Shown: positions 13,482 to 22,019, counted from the stretch's first letter. The stretch is DNA of 22,063 nt from CAKRJP01 sp963634745 (GCA_963634745.1 CAVHCX010000034.1:1-22063); one strand, 5' to 3'. A program made the numbers and translations. Notes: generated by a model not told the origin, from the sequence alone.

Positions 13482-14252
13482 ATGGATGTTAAATTAAGAA
13501 AAATACAGGATTCTGATAAGGATACGTATATCAAATTACAAAAAGAAACATGGATAAATAAAAAAAATTTAGAATCTGAAGAACAAAATGATAGACTCTG
13601 GAGCATTATGTTTTCTGATACCGAAGTGCATTACGCTGTTCTTGTTAAAGATCAAATATGCGGATTTGTATCTGTTATGAAATTAGACAAAGAAATTCAG
13701 GAACTTGGCATAGAATTGTTTACAGAGTTTCAACATCAAGGAATCGGATATCAAGCAGTCGTACGTTTGTTAGAAATCTGTAAAAACCACTATCATATGC
13801 AGAAAATTCATAGCAGGGTCTATGCAGATAATTATCCAAGTATCTTGCTTATGAGAAAACTCGGAGCTATACCTTATCAGATAGCAAGAAATAATAGTAT
13901 TAGTGAGTCAAGTTTGTTGAAGTTCCAAAAGGAAAATACAGATCTTATTTCTGAGAATATGAGGGAAATGGCAAAACTTTTTCATGTCCAACCAGATCAG
14001 CTGTTGTCAAATCTATTGGTATTTCAGATCCCGATTCCAATAGATAAAATACAATTCGATCTTGCACTAACAGGAAATCTTAGTTATGAAAAGAAAATAG
14101 AGACGCAAGCAACCAGATGGTTATATTTAGATTTTGTAAGACAGCTTAAATCGCTGAAGGAAAAAAATGAAAATTCCACAAATGAAGAATTTAAGGAAGC
14201 ACTTATAGCTGAAATCACAGTTTTGATTGAAAAATTGGAAGCTATTGATTAA
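13482..14252 (+). CDS. GNAT-family N-acetyltransferase with unknown C-terminal extension
   Basis: This 256-residue protein has an N-terminal GNAT domain (about residues 1-145). It includes motif A QHQGIGYQAVVRLLEI for acetyl-CoA binding and the usual following strand and helix (KIHSRVYADNYPSILLMRKLG). These enzymes acetylate amines on proteins or small molecules; the acceptor is unknown. The last 105 residues hold a mostly helical region with a Glu/Lys-rich end (KSLKEKNENSTNEEFKEAL), not assignable by eye. AAAGGA lies about 10 bases before the ATG. The gene is visibly more AT-rich than the helicase and MATE genes on either side, which suggests separate acquisition. Confidence 0.75.
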   Translation: MDVKLRKIQDSDKDTYIKLQKETWINKKNLESEEQNDRLWSIMFSDTEVHYAVLVKDQICGFVSVMKLDKEIQELGIELFTEFQHQGIGYQAVVRLLEICKNHYHMQKIHSRVYADNYPSILLMRKLGAIPYQIARNNSISESSLLKFQKENTDLISENMREMAKLFHVQPDQLLSNLLVFQIPIPIDKIQFDLALTGNLSYEKKIETQATRWLYLDFVRQLKSLKEKNENSTNEEFKEALIAEITVLIEKLEAID

Positions 14253-14316
14253 ATGCAAGTCGTTTGATGAATAAACATAGCAAGAAAAATATGTGTTTAC
14301 ATAGGAGAGGAGATGA

Positions 14317-15699
14317 ATGGATGCAGATCCAGAAAGAATCATGAATTCGGATACATCTAAGAAGACAAAACATATTTTCAGCAACCGGGATCTGAGGATC
14401 CTCTTGGTACCCCTGGTCGTGGAGCAGATCTTAAATTCCCTGATGGGAACAGCAGACAGCATGATGGTGAGCAATGTCGGGTCAGCCGCAATTTCAGCTG
14501 TGTCCCTGGTGGATTCGATTAATATTTTAGTAATCCAGGCTTTTTATGCCCTGGCAGCCGGGGGAACCATTGTATGTTCCCAATATATCGGACAAAAAGA
14601 TAAGAAAAATGCAGGGGAATCTGCCAGACAGCTTGTTTTTATTATTGCAGTGATTTCAACAGCCGTTATGGCCTTCTGCCTTCTGACCAGGAGGCCCCTC
14701 TTGCACTTGGTCTTTGGCAGCGTCGATGGGGATGTTATGGAGGCTGCCCAGACCTATTTCTTTTATACGACAATATCCTTTCCCTTTATTGCCCTTTATG
14801 ATGCAGGCTCCTCGATTTACCGCGCCCAGGGAAATACAAGGCTTCCAATGACCATTGCTCTGATTTCCAATTGCCTTAATATAGCCGGAAACGGAGTCTT
14901 GATCTGGGTATTTCATATGGGAGTTGCCGGTGCCGCCATTGCGACCCTGGCTTCCAGGGTCATATCGGCACTTGTGGTATTTGCTTTTTTAAGAAATCAA
15001 AAGCAGATGATTTCCGTAAGAGATTACCTTCATATCCGCCCGGACGGCAGCAGGATCCTTAGGATTCTTTCTCTTGGCATCCCCAATGGGATAGAAAATG
15101 CCATGTTTCAATTCGGAAAACTTGCGATCCAATCGACGGTCTCTACCCTTGGAACCGTAGCCATTGCGGCCCAGGCCATGACCAATATTTTGGAAAACCT
15201 AAACGGAATCGCAGCCATTGGCATCGGAATCGGAATGATGACGGTGGTTGGTCAGTGCCTGGGGGCAGGCAGGAAGGACGAGGCTATTTACTATATAAAG
15301 AAGCTGACCATTCTGGCTGAGATCGTGATTATTGTAAGCTGTGCCCTGGTCTTTCTTGCCACAAGGCCGGTCACGATTTTAGGGGGCATGGAGCCGGAGA
15401 GTGCAAGGCTCTGTCTTTATATGGTGGGTTGGATTACAGTGGTCAAACCCCTGGTTTGGGCACCGGCCTTTGTTCCGGCCTATGGAATGCGCGCGGCCGG
15501 TGATGTCCGCTTTTCTATGATTGTTTCTTGTATCAGCATGTGGGTATTTCGGGTTACCCTTTGTATCTATCTTTGCCGGGTCCATGGCTTTGGACCTATC
15601 GCGGTCTGGATCGGTATGTTTACGGATTGGACTATTCGGGGAATTATATTCAGTTTGCGATTTATGAGTCGCAGATGGCTGAACCACAAGGTGGTTTAG
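14317..15699 (+). CDS. MATE-family multidrug efflux transporter
   Basis: This 460-residue protein has twelve predicted membrane helices in two halves. Each half opens with family wording: VPLVVEQILNSLMGTADSMMVS in helix 1, and IPNGIENAMFQFGKLAIQS at the start of the second half. AQAMTNILENLNGIAAIGIGIGMMTVVGQCLGAGR is the typical helix 8 region. MATE proteins expel cationic drugs or metabolites using a sodium or proton gradient; the substrate cannot be read here. AGGAGAGG sits 6 bases before the ATG. The potassium-channel gene begins 23 bases after its stop, so the two probably share a transcript. Confidence 0.92.
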   Translation: MDADPERIMNSDTSKKTKHIFSNRDLRILLVPLVVEQILNSLMGTADSMMVSNVGSAAISAVSLVDSINILVIQAFYALAAGGTIVCSQYIGQKDKKNAGESARQLVFIIAVISTAVMAFCLLTRRPLLHLVFGSVDGDVMEAAQTYFFYTTISFPFIALYDAGSSIYRAQGNTRLPMTIALISNCLNIAGNGVLIWVFHMGVAGAAIATLASRVISALVVFAFLRNQKQMISVRDYLHIRPDGSRILRILSLGIPNGIENAMFQFGKLAIQSTVSTLGTVAIAAQAMTNILENLNGIAAIGIGIGMMTVVGQCLGAGRKDEAIYYIKKLTILAEIVIIVSCALVFLATRPVTILGGMEPESARLCLYMVGWITVVKPLVWAPAFVPAYGMRAAGDVRFSMIVSCISMWVFRVTLCIYLCRVHGFGPIAVWIGMFTDWTIRGIIFSLRFMSRRWLNHKVV

Positions 15700-15722
15700 T
15701 TATTTGACATTGGGAGAGTTTT

Positions 15723-16658
15723 ATGAAAGAGAAGATATTTAATATTATTCAAATTGGGGATAAGAGTAACCATATTAGCAGGTTTTTTGATATTTTTATT
15801 ACGATTACGATACTGTCCAACATACTGGTAACTTTTTTGCAAACCTTTGACCAGTTAAAGTCCATGTTCCCTGTCTTTAAGACAGTGGAATACCTGACGC
15901 TTTTTATCTTCTGCATCGAATACCTGCTGCGGATCTGGACAGCGGACTACCTCTATCCAAATCTAAAGAAGGGACAGGCAAGGCTGCGTTTTTTAGTATC
16001 CTTTGATGGAGTGGTGGATTTTCTGACTATTGTGCCGGTTTTTTTCCTGTCCGGCTTTGTCATCTTTCGCATGCTTCGGGTGGCGAGAATCTTCCACCTC
16101 TTCCGCCTGAATGCCAAATACGATTCCTTCCATGTGATCACCACGGTTTTATATGAAAAAAGAAATCAAATTCTTTCTTCTGTCTTTATTGTGATGATTC
16201 TTATGATGGCAAGCAGCCTTTGCATGTACAGTGTGGAGCACGAAGCCCAGCCGGAGGTGTTTAAAAATGCCTTCAGTGGAATCTGGTGGAGTATGTCTAC
16301 CCTTTTAACGGTAGGCTATGGAGACATTTATCCTGTGACAACCCTTGGCCAGCTCATGGCTATCAGTATTGCCTATCTTGGGGTTGGTGCAGTTGCAATT
16401 CCAACCGGTATTATCAGTGCCGGATTTGTGGAACAGTATCAAAGAAAAAGTAGCATCATGAATATCCGGGAAGAGGATATTAAAGAAATTGCGGAGATAT
16501 TTATTGATCACAGATATGCAGAAAAGACTGTGGAAGAGATGGAAGAAAAAGATCAGATCAAGATTTTTCTAATCCTCAGGGAGGATTTGTCCATTCTTCC
16601 ACAGAAAGATACATTATTAAAAATGAATGATATTGTAGTAATCAGAGGAGAAGGCTAG
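15723..16658 (+). CDS. Voltage-gated-type potassium channel with C-terminal RCK_C-like domain
   Basis: This 311-residue protein has six membrane helices of the Ion_trans family. S4 carries spaced arginines (FRMLRVARIFHLFRL), and the pore has the selectivity filter TVGYGD (196-201). S6 is followed by a short linker. The last 60 residues include IKIFLILREDLSILPQKDTL then LKMNDIVVIRGEG, the beta pattern of the TrkA-C/RCK_C ligand domain, but no RCK_N Rossmann domain comes before it. The channel would pass potassium across the cytoplasmic membrane, gated by voltage and perhaps a small ligand. GGGAG lies 7 bases before the ATG. Its stop is 14 bases from the convergent end of bioY, and no strong terminator is visible between them. 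Confidence 0.88.
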   Translation: MKEKIFNIIQIGDKSNHISRFFDIFITITILSNILVTFLQTFDQLKSMFPVFKTVEYLTLFIFCIEYLLRIWTADYLYPNLKKGQARLRFLVSFDGVVDFLTIVPVFFLSGFVIFRMLRVARIFHLFRLNAKYDSFHVITTVLYEKRNQILSSVFIVMILMMASSLCMYSVEHEAQPEVFKNAFSGIWWSMSTLLTVGYGDIYPVTTLGQLMAISIAYLGVGAVAIPTGIISAGFVEQYQRKSSIMNIREEDIKEIAEIFIDHRYAEKTVEEMEEKDQIKIFLILREDLSILPQKDTLLKMNDIVVIRGEG

Positions 16659-16672
16659 GTTTAAGATTATGC

Positions 16673-17236
16673 TTAAGCAGTCGCCTTATCCAGTCTTTGA
16701 CGAATCATAGGTCCGATTACCATTGCTACAAGCATCTTGCAAATGTCTGCAGGAATGAAAGGAATGACGCAGACTGCAAGGGCAGCGGATACGGTGTAGC
16801 CTGCCTGGAAGCAGAACCATGCGGTTCCGAGGGCATAGCAGATGGCAGTACCGACAACCATTCCCAGCATCTGAAGGCCGCGGTTGTTGAATTTATCAAT
16901 CACAATACCGGCTAAGATTGCCATAGGGATGAATCCTACAATATAACCACCGGTCGGACCTGCCAGCTTGCTGACCCCTCCGGTAAATCCGGAAAATACA
17001 GGAAGGCCAACGAAGCCCAGCAGGAGGTAGATAAGGTAGCTTAAGGTGCCCTTTTTCCAGTCCAGCAGATAGAGGGACAGGTAGATGGCTAAATTTGTAA
17101 GGGAAATGGGTACCGGGCCTATGGGGATAGACAAGGGGGCAAGAATGCAGGTGACAGCGGCCATAAGGGCTGTGACTACCAGCGAATAAGTGTTGGTCTG
17201 TCGTAAAGATTGTGTCTTTATCGTTTCGTTTGTCAT
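16673..17236 (-). CDS. bioY: BioY biotin transporter, ECF S-component
   Basis: This 187-residue membrane protein has about six helices and the BioY hallmarks: the segment APLSIPIGPVPISLTNLAIY (helix 1 to 2), GLPVFSGFTGGVSKLAGPTGG before the central helix, and a FIPADICKMLVAMVIG end. BioY binds biotin and works with the shared EcfA/A'/T energising module, not in this window. GGAGAA is 8 bases before the ATG. It follows bioB by about 100 bases on the same strand, so import and last-step synthesis of biotin are likely co-regulated. Confidence 0.95.
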   Translation of the reverse strand: MTNETIKTQSLRQTNTYSLVVTALMAAVTCILAPLSIPIGPVPISLTNLAIYLSLYLLDWKKGTLSYLIYLLLGFVGLPVFSGFTGGVSKLAGPTGGYIVGFIPMAILAGIVIDKFNNRGLQMLGMVVGTAICYALGTAWFCFQAGYTVSAALAVCVIPFIPADICKMLVAMVIGPMIRQRLDKATA

Positions 17237-17282
17237 AATAATATTTCTCCTTTTTGCCTTAATTTCATGTGGCTTTCTTGTA

Positions 17283-17340
17283 GCTTTTACGCGAGCCTTT
17301 GTCCGGCTTTTATGCGAGTCTTTGTCCGGCTTTTATGCGG
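17283..17340 (-). repeat. 23-bp tandem repeat between bioB and bioY
   Basis: GCTTTTACGCGAGCCTTTGT plus CCG (17283-17305) and GCTTTTATGCGAGTCTTTGT plus CCG (17306-17328) are two 23-base units with two differences. A third, partial unit GCTTTTATGCGG (17329-17340) contains the bioB stop codon. The array appears to have grown from the bioB 3' end. Confidence 0.8.
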
Positions 17341-18304
17341 ACTCTATGTCATAAGTAAAACCGGCAGCTTCAATTACCTGAATGGTATCTTTAATTCCTT
17401 GTCCGTCAGCGGTCAGATAACCGGAAGCGAAGATGGAATCAACAACGCTGAGAAGCTTTTTCTCCTGGCCCTTAAAATAAACCTCCCGTCCGGCAGCACA
17501 GCGGATATCGGACTGGGGAACCAAAAGTCTTGCAAGACAGAGGACCTTCATACAGTAATCGCTTGTAAGCAAAGACATATCTGCATGCTCTAGAGGTGTT
17601 CCCGGAATCGGAAGTAAAAAGTTAATGGGAAGAGCCTCCGGTTGAATTTCCCGAAGTTCAAAAAGCATGTCTACCACATCTTCTTTACTTTCTCCCATAC
17701 CAATAATTCCACCACTGCAGATCTCAAAGCCAAGCCCCTGAAGCATTTTTATATTGGCAATGCGCTGCTCAAACGTGTGGGTAGAGCAGATCTTAGAATA
17801 ATAGGCCCGGCTGGTATTTAAGTTGTGGTTGATTCTATCAAGGCCGGCTTCTTTTAAAATCAGGGCCTGTTTTTCTGTAAGAAAACCGATAGAGCAACAA
17901 AGATGTGTTCCACTTTCTTTCATTTTTCGGATTTTTGTAGCAAGCTCCTCGATCTCTGCATCGCTGAATTTCATTCCGCTTAATCCGATACAGTGGCGGG
18001 ACAAATGGTGTTCCTCCACAAAATCATTGTTCTTAAAGAGCTTTTCATCAGCAACCCATTTGTATTTATCAATATCTGCTTTTGAACGGCAAGACTGGGC
18101 GCAGTAGGCGCAATCCTGGGAGCAGTTACCGCTTCTTGCATTGGTAAGAATATGAATGCTCACATGATTTCCCTTGTATTTTCGACGTAATTTTTCGGCC
18201 CTGGCAATCAGGTCATCCAGTTCTTCATCCGGAGTATTCAGTATCTTAAGTGCCTCCTGGCGGGTCAGTGTGGGATCTGTTGACCGATCTTGTTCTGAAA
18301 TCAT
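17333..18304 (-). CDS. bioB: Biotin synthase (radical SAM)
   Basis: BioB inserts sulfur into dethiobiotin using S-adenosylmethionine and two iron-sulfur clusters. The 323-residue protein has the radical-SAM triad CSQDCAYC (Cys61, 65, 68). Cysteines for the 2Fe-2S cluster are in SRHCIGLSG, THLCCSIGFL and FEICSGGIIGMGES, and the Arg ligand is in DIRCAAGREV. Length is normal. AGAGAGG precedes the ATG by a few bases. No bioA, bioD or bioF is present here, so the cell may rely on imported or salvaged dethiobiotin or biotin. The promoter overlaps a BirA-like box. Confidence 0.95.
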   Translation of the reverse strand: MISEQDRSTDPTLTRQEALKILNTPDEELDDLIARAEKLRRKYKGNHVSIHILTNARSGNCSQDCAYCAQSCRSKADIDKYKWVADEKLFKNNDFVEEHHLSRHCIGLSGMKFSDAEIEELATKIRKMKESGTHLCCSIGFLTEKQALILKEAGLDRINHNLNTSRAYYSKICSTHTFEQRIANIKMLQGLGFEICSGGIIGMGESKEDVVDMLFELREIQPEALPINFLLPIPGTPLEHADMSLLTSDYCMKVLCLARLLVPQSDIRCAAGREVYFKGQEKKLLSVVDSIFASGYLTADGQGIKDTIQVIEAAGFTYDIESA

Positions 18305-18357
18305 AAAAATCCTCTCTTTCCTTTTCTTAGTGTTTGATTTAATTCAACATAGGCCAT

Positions 18358-18409
18358 ACTCTAACATGGAAAAAGATGAATGTCAACCAAAAACACTGAA
18401 TGGTTAACA
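18358..18409 (-). promoter_or_regulatory. bioB promoter overlapped by a BirA-like operator
   Basis: On the minus strand TTGACA (18386-18381), 17 bases, then TAGAGT (18363-18358), 54 bases before the bioB ATG. The half-sites TGTCAACC (18381-18388) and GGTTAACA (18402-18409) form an imperfect inverted pair with a 13-base spacer, close to the Firmicutes BirA box pattern (TTGTTAACC and its complement, usually spaced 14-16). One half-site lies on the -35 box, so bound BirA would block transcription when biotin is plentiful. The 13-base spacing is short. Confidence 0.6.
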
Positions 18410-18429
18410 ATTAAAACAATTGACAGAAA

Positions 18430-18467
18430 CTGTAATTTTTCCGGGGAAAATGCTAGAAAAATTACAG
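18430..18467. promoter_or_regulatory. 12-bp perfect inverted repeat before the LysR gene
   Basis: CTGTAATTTTTC (18430-18441) and GAAAAATTACAG (18456-18467) are exact complements with a 14-base centre. The inner part, ATTTTTCC and GGGGAAAAT, holds the T-N11-A form of a LysR-type box. The sequence TTTTTCCGGG recurs at 18473-18481. It lies between the divergent bioB and LysR genes and may be the LysR binding site. Confidence 0.45.
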
Positions 18468-18492
18468 GAGATTTTTTCCGGGAATAGGTATA

Positions 18493-18504
18493 GTCTATAT
18501 AGAC
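18493..18504. promoter_or_regulatory. Perfect 12-bp palindrome in the LysR leader
   Basis: GTCTATATAGAC is fully self-complementary and follows a TATAGT hexamer (18489-18494) that may be a -10 box. It could be an operator or only an AT-rich coincidence. Confidence 0.3.
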
Positions 18505-18547
18505 AGGAGCAAATGATAAGGTTTTTAAGATTTTTTGAAAGGGACTT

Positions 18548-19435
18548 ATGAATTCGAATTTTGAATATTACAAGGTTTTTTATTATGTATCAAAATATGA
18601 GAACCTGACCAAGGCGGCCAGTGTTTTAAAGATCAGCCAGCCGGCGGTGACTCGAACCATACATAATTTGGAAAATGAACTGGGCTGCAGATTGTTTACA
18701 AGAAGCAAATCGGGCATGAAGCTTACGCCGGAAGGTCGGAGCTTTTATGGCTATGTAGCTGCAGGATGTGCACAGTTTTTCAAGGGCGAGAGTGCTCTAA
18801 GCAACCTGGTCAGCTTGGAAAATGGGACCATTTATATCAGTGCGACAGAGACCGCCCTGCATTGCTACTTGTTTCAGGCCATGGGAGACTTTAACGAAAA
18901 ATATCCCAATGTGCATTTTAAAATCCTAAATAATAGCACCACAGATTCTGTCAATGCCGTAAAAGAAGGAAAGGTGGATTTAGCCTTTGTCTCTACAGAC
19001 CTTCAAGTGGAGCAACCCCTTAAACTTAAGATGCTCAGACAATATCAGGAAGTCTTAATCGGAGGGAGCCGCTTTAAGGACCTAAAGGGAAGGAAAGTTT
19101 CCCTCAAGGAGTTGTCTGCATATCCTTGGATCAGTCTGACTTCGGAAGCCTTGACGCGAAAATTTTTAGATCAATACTTTCAATCTCACGGCCTGGTATT
19201 TTCACCGGATATGGAATTGGCTACAACGGACCTGATCCTTCCGGCTGTGCGATACAATCTGGGTATTGGATTTGTCCCGGCAGAATTTGCCCTGGAAGAT
19301 TTGAAAATGCAGGATGTATTTGAGATTGATTTGGAGGAGTCCCTGCCCAAAAGAAGCATTCTCATGATTTATGATAGGGAATATCCCCAGAGTATTGCTT
19401 CTAAAGAATTTCAAAAGTTTTTAACAGAAAAATAA
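18548..19435 (+). CDS. LysR-family transcriptional regulator
   Basis: This 295-residue regulator starts with the winged helix-turn-helix of the family: NLTKAASVLKISQPAVTRTI then HNLENELGCRLFTRSKSGMKLTPEG (about residues 18-70). The rest is the LysR_substrate domain with two alpha/beta lobes (about 90-295). The start has GAAAGGGA upstream. It is transcribed away from bioB and faces xfp. The target is unknown: autoregulation through the inverted repeat upstream is likely, while control of the biotin genes or of xfp is only possible. Confidence 0.9.
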   Translation: MNSNFEYYKVFYYVSKYENLTKAASVLKISQPAVTRTIHNLENELGCRLFTRSKSGMKLTPEGRSFYGYVAAGCAQFFKGESALSNLVSLENGTIYISATETALHCYLFQAMGDFNEKYPNVHFKILNNSTTDSVNAVKEGKVDLAFVSTDLQVEQPLKLKMLRQYQEVLIGGSRFKDLKGRKVSLKELSAYPWISLTSEALTRKFLDQYFQSHGLVFSPDMELATTDLILPAVRYNLGIGFVPAEFALEDLKMQDVFEIDLEESLPKRSILMIYDREYPQSIASKEFQKFLTEK

Positions 19436-19464
19436 AATAGTTTATTAGATCTAGAAAGACAATA

Positions 19465-19504
19465 GGGCCTGGCATGTGTAAGATACATGCCGGACCCCTT
19501 TTTT
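19465..19504. terminator. Terminator between the convergent LysR and xfp genes
   Basis: GGG plus GGCATGT (19471-19477) pair with ACATGCC (19485-19491) plus CCC around a 7-base loop, with one mismatch in a 13-pair stem. Six or more T follow on the plus strand, so it clearly stops the LysR transcript. On the minus strand the downstream bases are not T-rich, so for xfp it is weaker. Confidence 0.85.
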
Positions 19505-19509
19505 GTTTA

Positions 19510-21882
19510 TTAATGCCACTCCCAATTGCGGATCTCTTCCAAATCCTGTCCATATTCGGCGATATACTGTTTGTGAGCAACCAGTTTATCGTTCATTTTT
19601 TGAATCAGGAAGGAGCCCCTGTTACCAAGCTGTGGCAGGTGCATGATTGCATCCTTTACCAGGTTGAAACGGTCAATCTGATTCTGCACACGCATGTCGA
19701 ATGGGGTTGTGATGGTTCCTTCTTCTAAGTATCCGTGAACAGAGAAGTTGTGGTTCTTGCGGTCGTAAGTTAACTCGTGGATTAGAGTTGGGTAACCGTG
19801 GAAGGCAAAGATCACAGGTGTATCTTTGGTAAAGATGGCATCATATTCTGCATCGCTTAATCCGTGAGGATGCTTTCTGTCGGATTCCATCTTGAATAAG
19901 TCTACAACATTGACCACGCGGATCTTAAGTTCCGGCATTTCGTCCCTAAGGATGGTAACGGCAGCCATAGTCTCCAGGGTTGGTGTGTCGCCGCAGCAAG
20001 CCATAACTAAATCCGGCTCCTCGCCGCAGTCATTACTTGCCCAATCCCAGATGCCGATTCCCTGGGTACAGTGCTTAACCGCCTGGTCCATAGATAACCA
20101 CTGGCAGCTTGGATGCTTGGAAGCAACAATTGCGTTTACATAATTTTTGCTCTTGATACAGTGGTCGAAGCAAGAGAGCAGGCAGTTAGTATCCGGTGGA
20201 AGATACATGCGGACAACATCTGCTTTTTTATTGGCAATGTGGTCCAAAAATCCAGGATCCTGATGGGTAAATCCATTGTGGTCTTGCTGCCATACATTGG
20301 ATGTCAAAATAAAGTTCAAGGATGCAATTGGCTGTCTCCATGAAAGCTGATTGCAAACCTTTAACCATTTGGCATGTTGAGCGGCCATGGAATCGACAAT
20401 TCGGATGAAGGCTTCGTAGCTTGCGAAGAATCCATGACGGCCTGTAAGCAGGTAGCCTTCTAACCAACCCTCGCACATATGCTCGCTGAGCATACTGTCC
20501 ATAATACGGCCGTTTCTGGCCAGGCAGTCGTCAGAGTCGAGTAGGGTAGCGTTCCAGTCACGATTTTGCTCTTCGAAGACCTTGTAGAGACGGTTTGACA
20601 TACTCTCATCCGGTCCAAAGATACGGAAGTTTTTATTTTCCTCATTTAATTTGAAAATGTCGCGGATATAGCCGCCCAGCTCAATCATATCCTGGGCTTT
20701 GGTTTTTCCGGGCTCTACCTCAATTCCGTAGGAGCGGAAATCCGGGAGACGCAGGTCTTTAAGAAGAAGGCCTCCGTTTGCATGAGGATTTGCACCCAGA
20801 CGGGCATTTCCCTTAGGTGCCAGTTCTGCCAGTTCCGGGATCAAACGTCCCCGGTCGTCGAATAATTCTTCCGGATGATAGCTTTCCAGCCATTGCTTGA
20901 GCAAATCCAAGTGTTCCGGTGCTTCCATAGAAAGAGGGACCTGGTGGGCGCGGAAGGAGCCTTCAATCTGAAGTCCGTCTACAATCTTTGGACCGGTCCA
21001 TCCCTTTGGAGTGCGAAGGACGATCATAGGCCAGATCGGACGTTCCGGATCATTATTTTCCCGGGCATTTTTCTGGATAGCCTTAATCTCTTCAATGACA
21101 GTATCCATAGTCTCAGCCATTTTCTTGTGCATGGTCATAGGATCGTCGCCCTCAACAAAGTAAGGTTTCCAGCCGCAACCCTTAAAGAAGCTTTCGATTT
21201 CATCATGTGAAATACGAGAGAAAATAGTAGGGTTGCTGATCTTATATCCGTTTAAGTGCAAAATAGGAAGGACAGCACCATCTGTAATTGGATTTAAGAA
21301 TTTATTTGACTGCCAGGAGGTGGCCAAAGGACCGGTCTCGGCCTCTCCGTCACCGACTACAACCGTAGCGATTAAGTCCGGGTTATCGAAGACTGCACCA
21401 AATCCGTGGGCGATAGAATATCCAAGCTCACCACCTTCGTTAATAGAACCGGGTGTTTCAGGCGCACAGTGGCTGGGAACACCACAAGGGAAGGAAAACT
21501 GCTTGAACATTTTCTTCATACCCTCTTCGTCCTGGCTGATATTTGGATATACCTCACTATAAGAACCTTCTAAGTAGGTATTGGCAATCAAAAAGTTTCC
21601 TCCGTGGCCGGGACCAGATAGGAGAATCATATTCAAATCATAACGTTTAATGGCACGATTGCAGTGTACATAAACAAAGTTCTGGCCGGGAACGGTTCCC
21701 CAGTGTCCGACGATCTTCTTCTTGATTTGATCCATGGTCAAAGGCTTTTTAAGGAGAGGGTTGTCAAGAAGATACAATTGTCCGGCAGACAGATAATTGG
21801 CAGCACGCCAATAGGCATTCATTTTCTCTAACATTTCCTGAGATAAGGGCTCTTTCTCAAGACATACTTTCTTGTCGCTCAT
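19510..21882 (-). CDS. xfp: Xylulose-5-phosphate/fructose-6-phosphate phosphoketolase
   Basis: This thiamine-diphosphate enzyme splits xylulose 5-phosphate or fructose 6-phosphate with phosphate to acetyl phosphate plus glyceraldehyde 3-phosphate or erythrose 4-phosphate. The 790-residue length is normal and all three domains are present. In XFP_N, GPGHGGNF, SHCAPETPGS and the TPP motif GDGEAETGPLATSWQSNKFLNP (from 177) are seen, with catalytic-type His60, His93 and His138. The pyrimidine domain and XFP_C follow (HGFFASYEAFIRIVDSM, WRQDHNG-like WQQDHNGFTHQDPGF). GAGGT precedes the ATG. It stands alone, so it feeds acetyl phosphate production from pentoses rather than being part of a sugar operon. 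Plus-strand frames over it are shadows. Confidence 0.97.
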   Translation of the reverse strand: MSDKKVCLEKEPLSQEMLEKMNAYWRAANYLSAGQLYLLDNPLLKKPLTMDQIKKKIVGHWGTVPGQNFVYVHCNRAIKRYDLNMILLSGPGHGGNFLIANTYLEGSYSEVYPNISQDEEGMKKMFKQFSFPCGVPSHCAPETPGSINEGGELGYSIAHGFGAVFDNPDLIATVVVGDGEAETGPLATSWQSNKFLNPITDGAVLPILHLNGYKISNPTIFSRISHDEIESFFKGCGWKPYFVEGDDPMTMHKKMAETMDTVIEEIKAIQKNARENNDPERPIWPMIVLRTPKGWTGPKIVDGLQIEGSFRAHQVPLSMEAPEHLDLLKQWLESYHPEELFDDRGRLIPELAELAPKGNARLGANPHANGGLLLKDLRLPDFRSYGIEVEPGKTKAQDMIELGGYIRDIFKLNEENKNFRIFGPDESMSNRLYKVFEEQNRDWNATLLDSDDCLARNGRIMDSMLSEHMCEGWLEGYLLTGRHGFFASYEAFIRIVDSMAAQHAKWLKVCNQLSWRQPIASLNFILTSNVWQQDHNGFTHQDPGFLDHIANKKADVVRMYLPPDTNCLLSCFDHCIKSKNYVNAIVASKHPSCQWLSMDQAVKHCTQGIGIWDWASNDCGEEPDLVMACCGDTPTLETMAAVTILRDEMPELKIRVVNVVDLFKMESDRKHPHGLSDAEYDAIFTKDTPVIFAFHGYPTLIHELTYDRKNHNFSVHGYLEEGTITTPFDMRVQNQIDRFNLVKDAIMHLPQLGNRGSFLIQKMNDKLVAHKQYIAEYGQDLEEIRNWEWH

Positions 21883-21943
21883 ACTTTACCTCTTTTCTTA
21901 GTGATTTGATTTTGTGGCGCCTGTTATTTTTTTAACTAAGCTC

Positions 21944-22019
21944 ATCATAGCACCGGAGAAAAGAAGCGTAAAATAGAAAAACAGTATCGCAATTATAAGT
22001 TATTGATATGGATAAACAA
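21944..22019 (-). promoter_or_regulatory. Candidate promoters of xfp
   Basis: Two sigma-A-like pairs are visible on the minus strand: TTTACG (21972-21967), 17 bases, TATGAT (21949-21944); and TTGTTT (22019-22014), 16 bases, TATAAT (21997-21992). The nearer has the better spacing, the farther the better -10. I see no clear catabolite (cre) site. Confidence 0.45.

Noticed and set aside
13160..13606. 148-residue minus-strand frame across the helicase end and GNAT start
   Set aside because: It spans two well-supported genes on the other strand and shows no domain or ribosome site.
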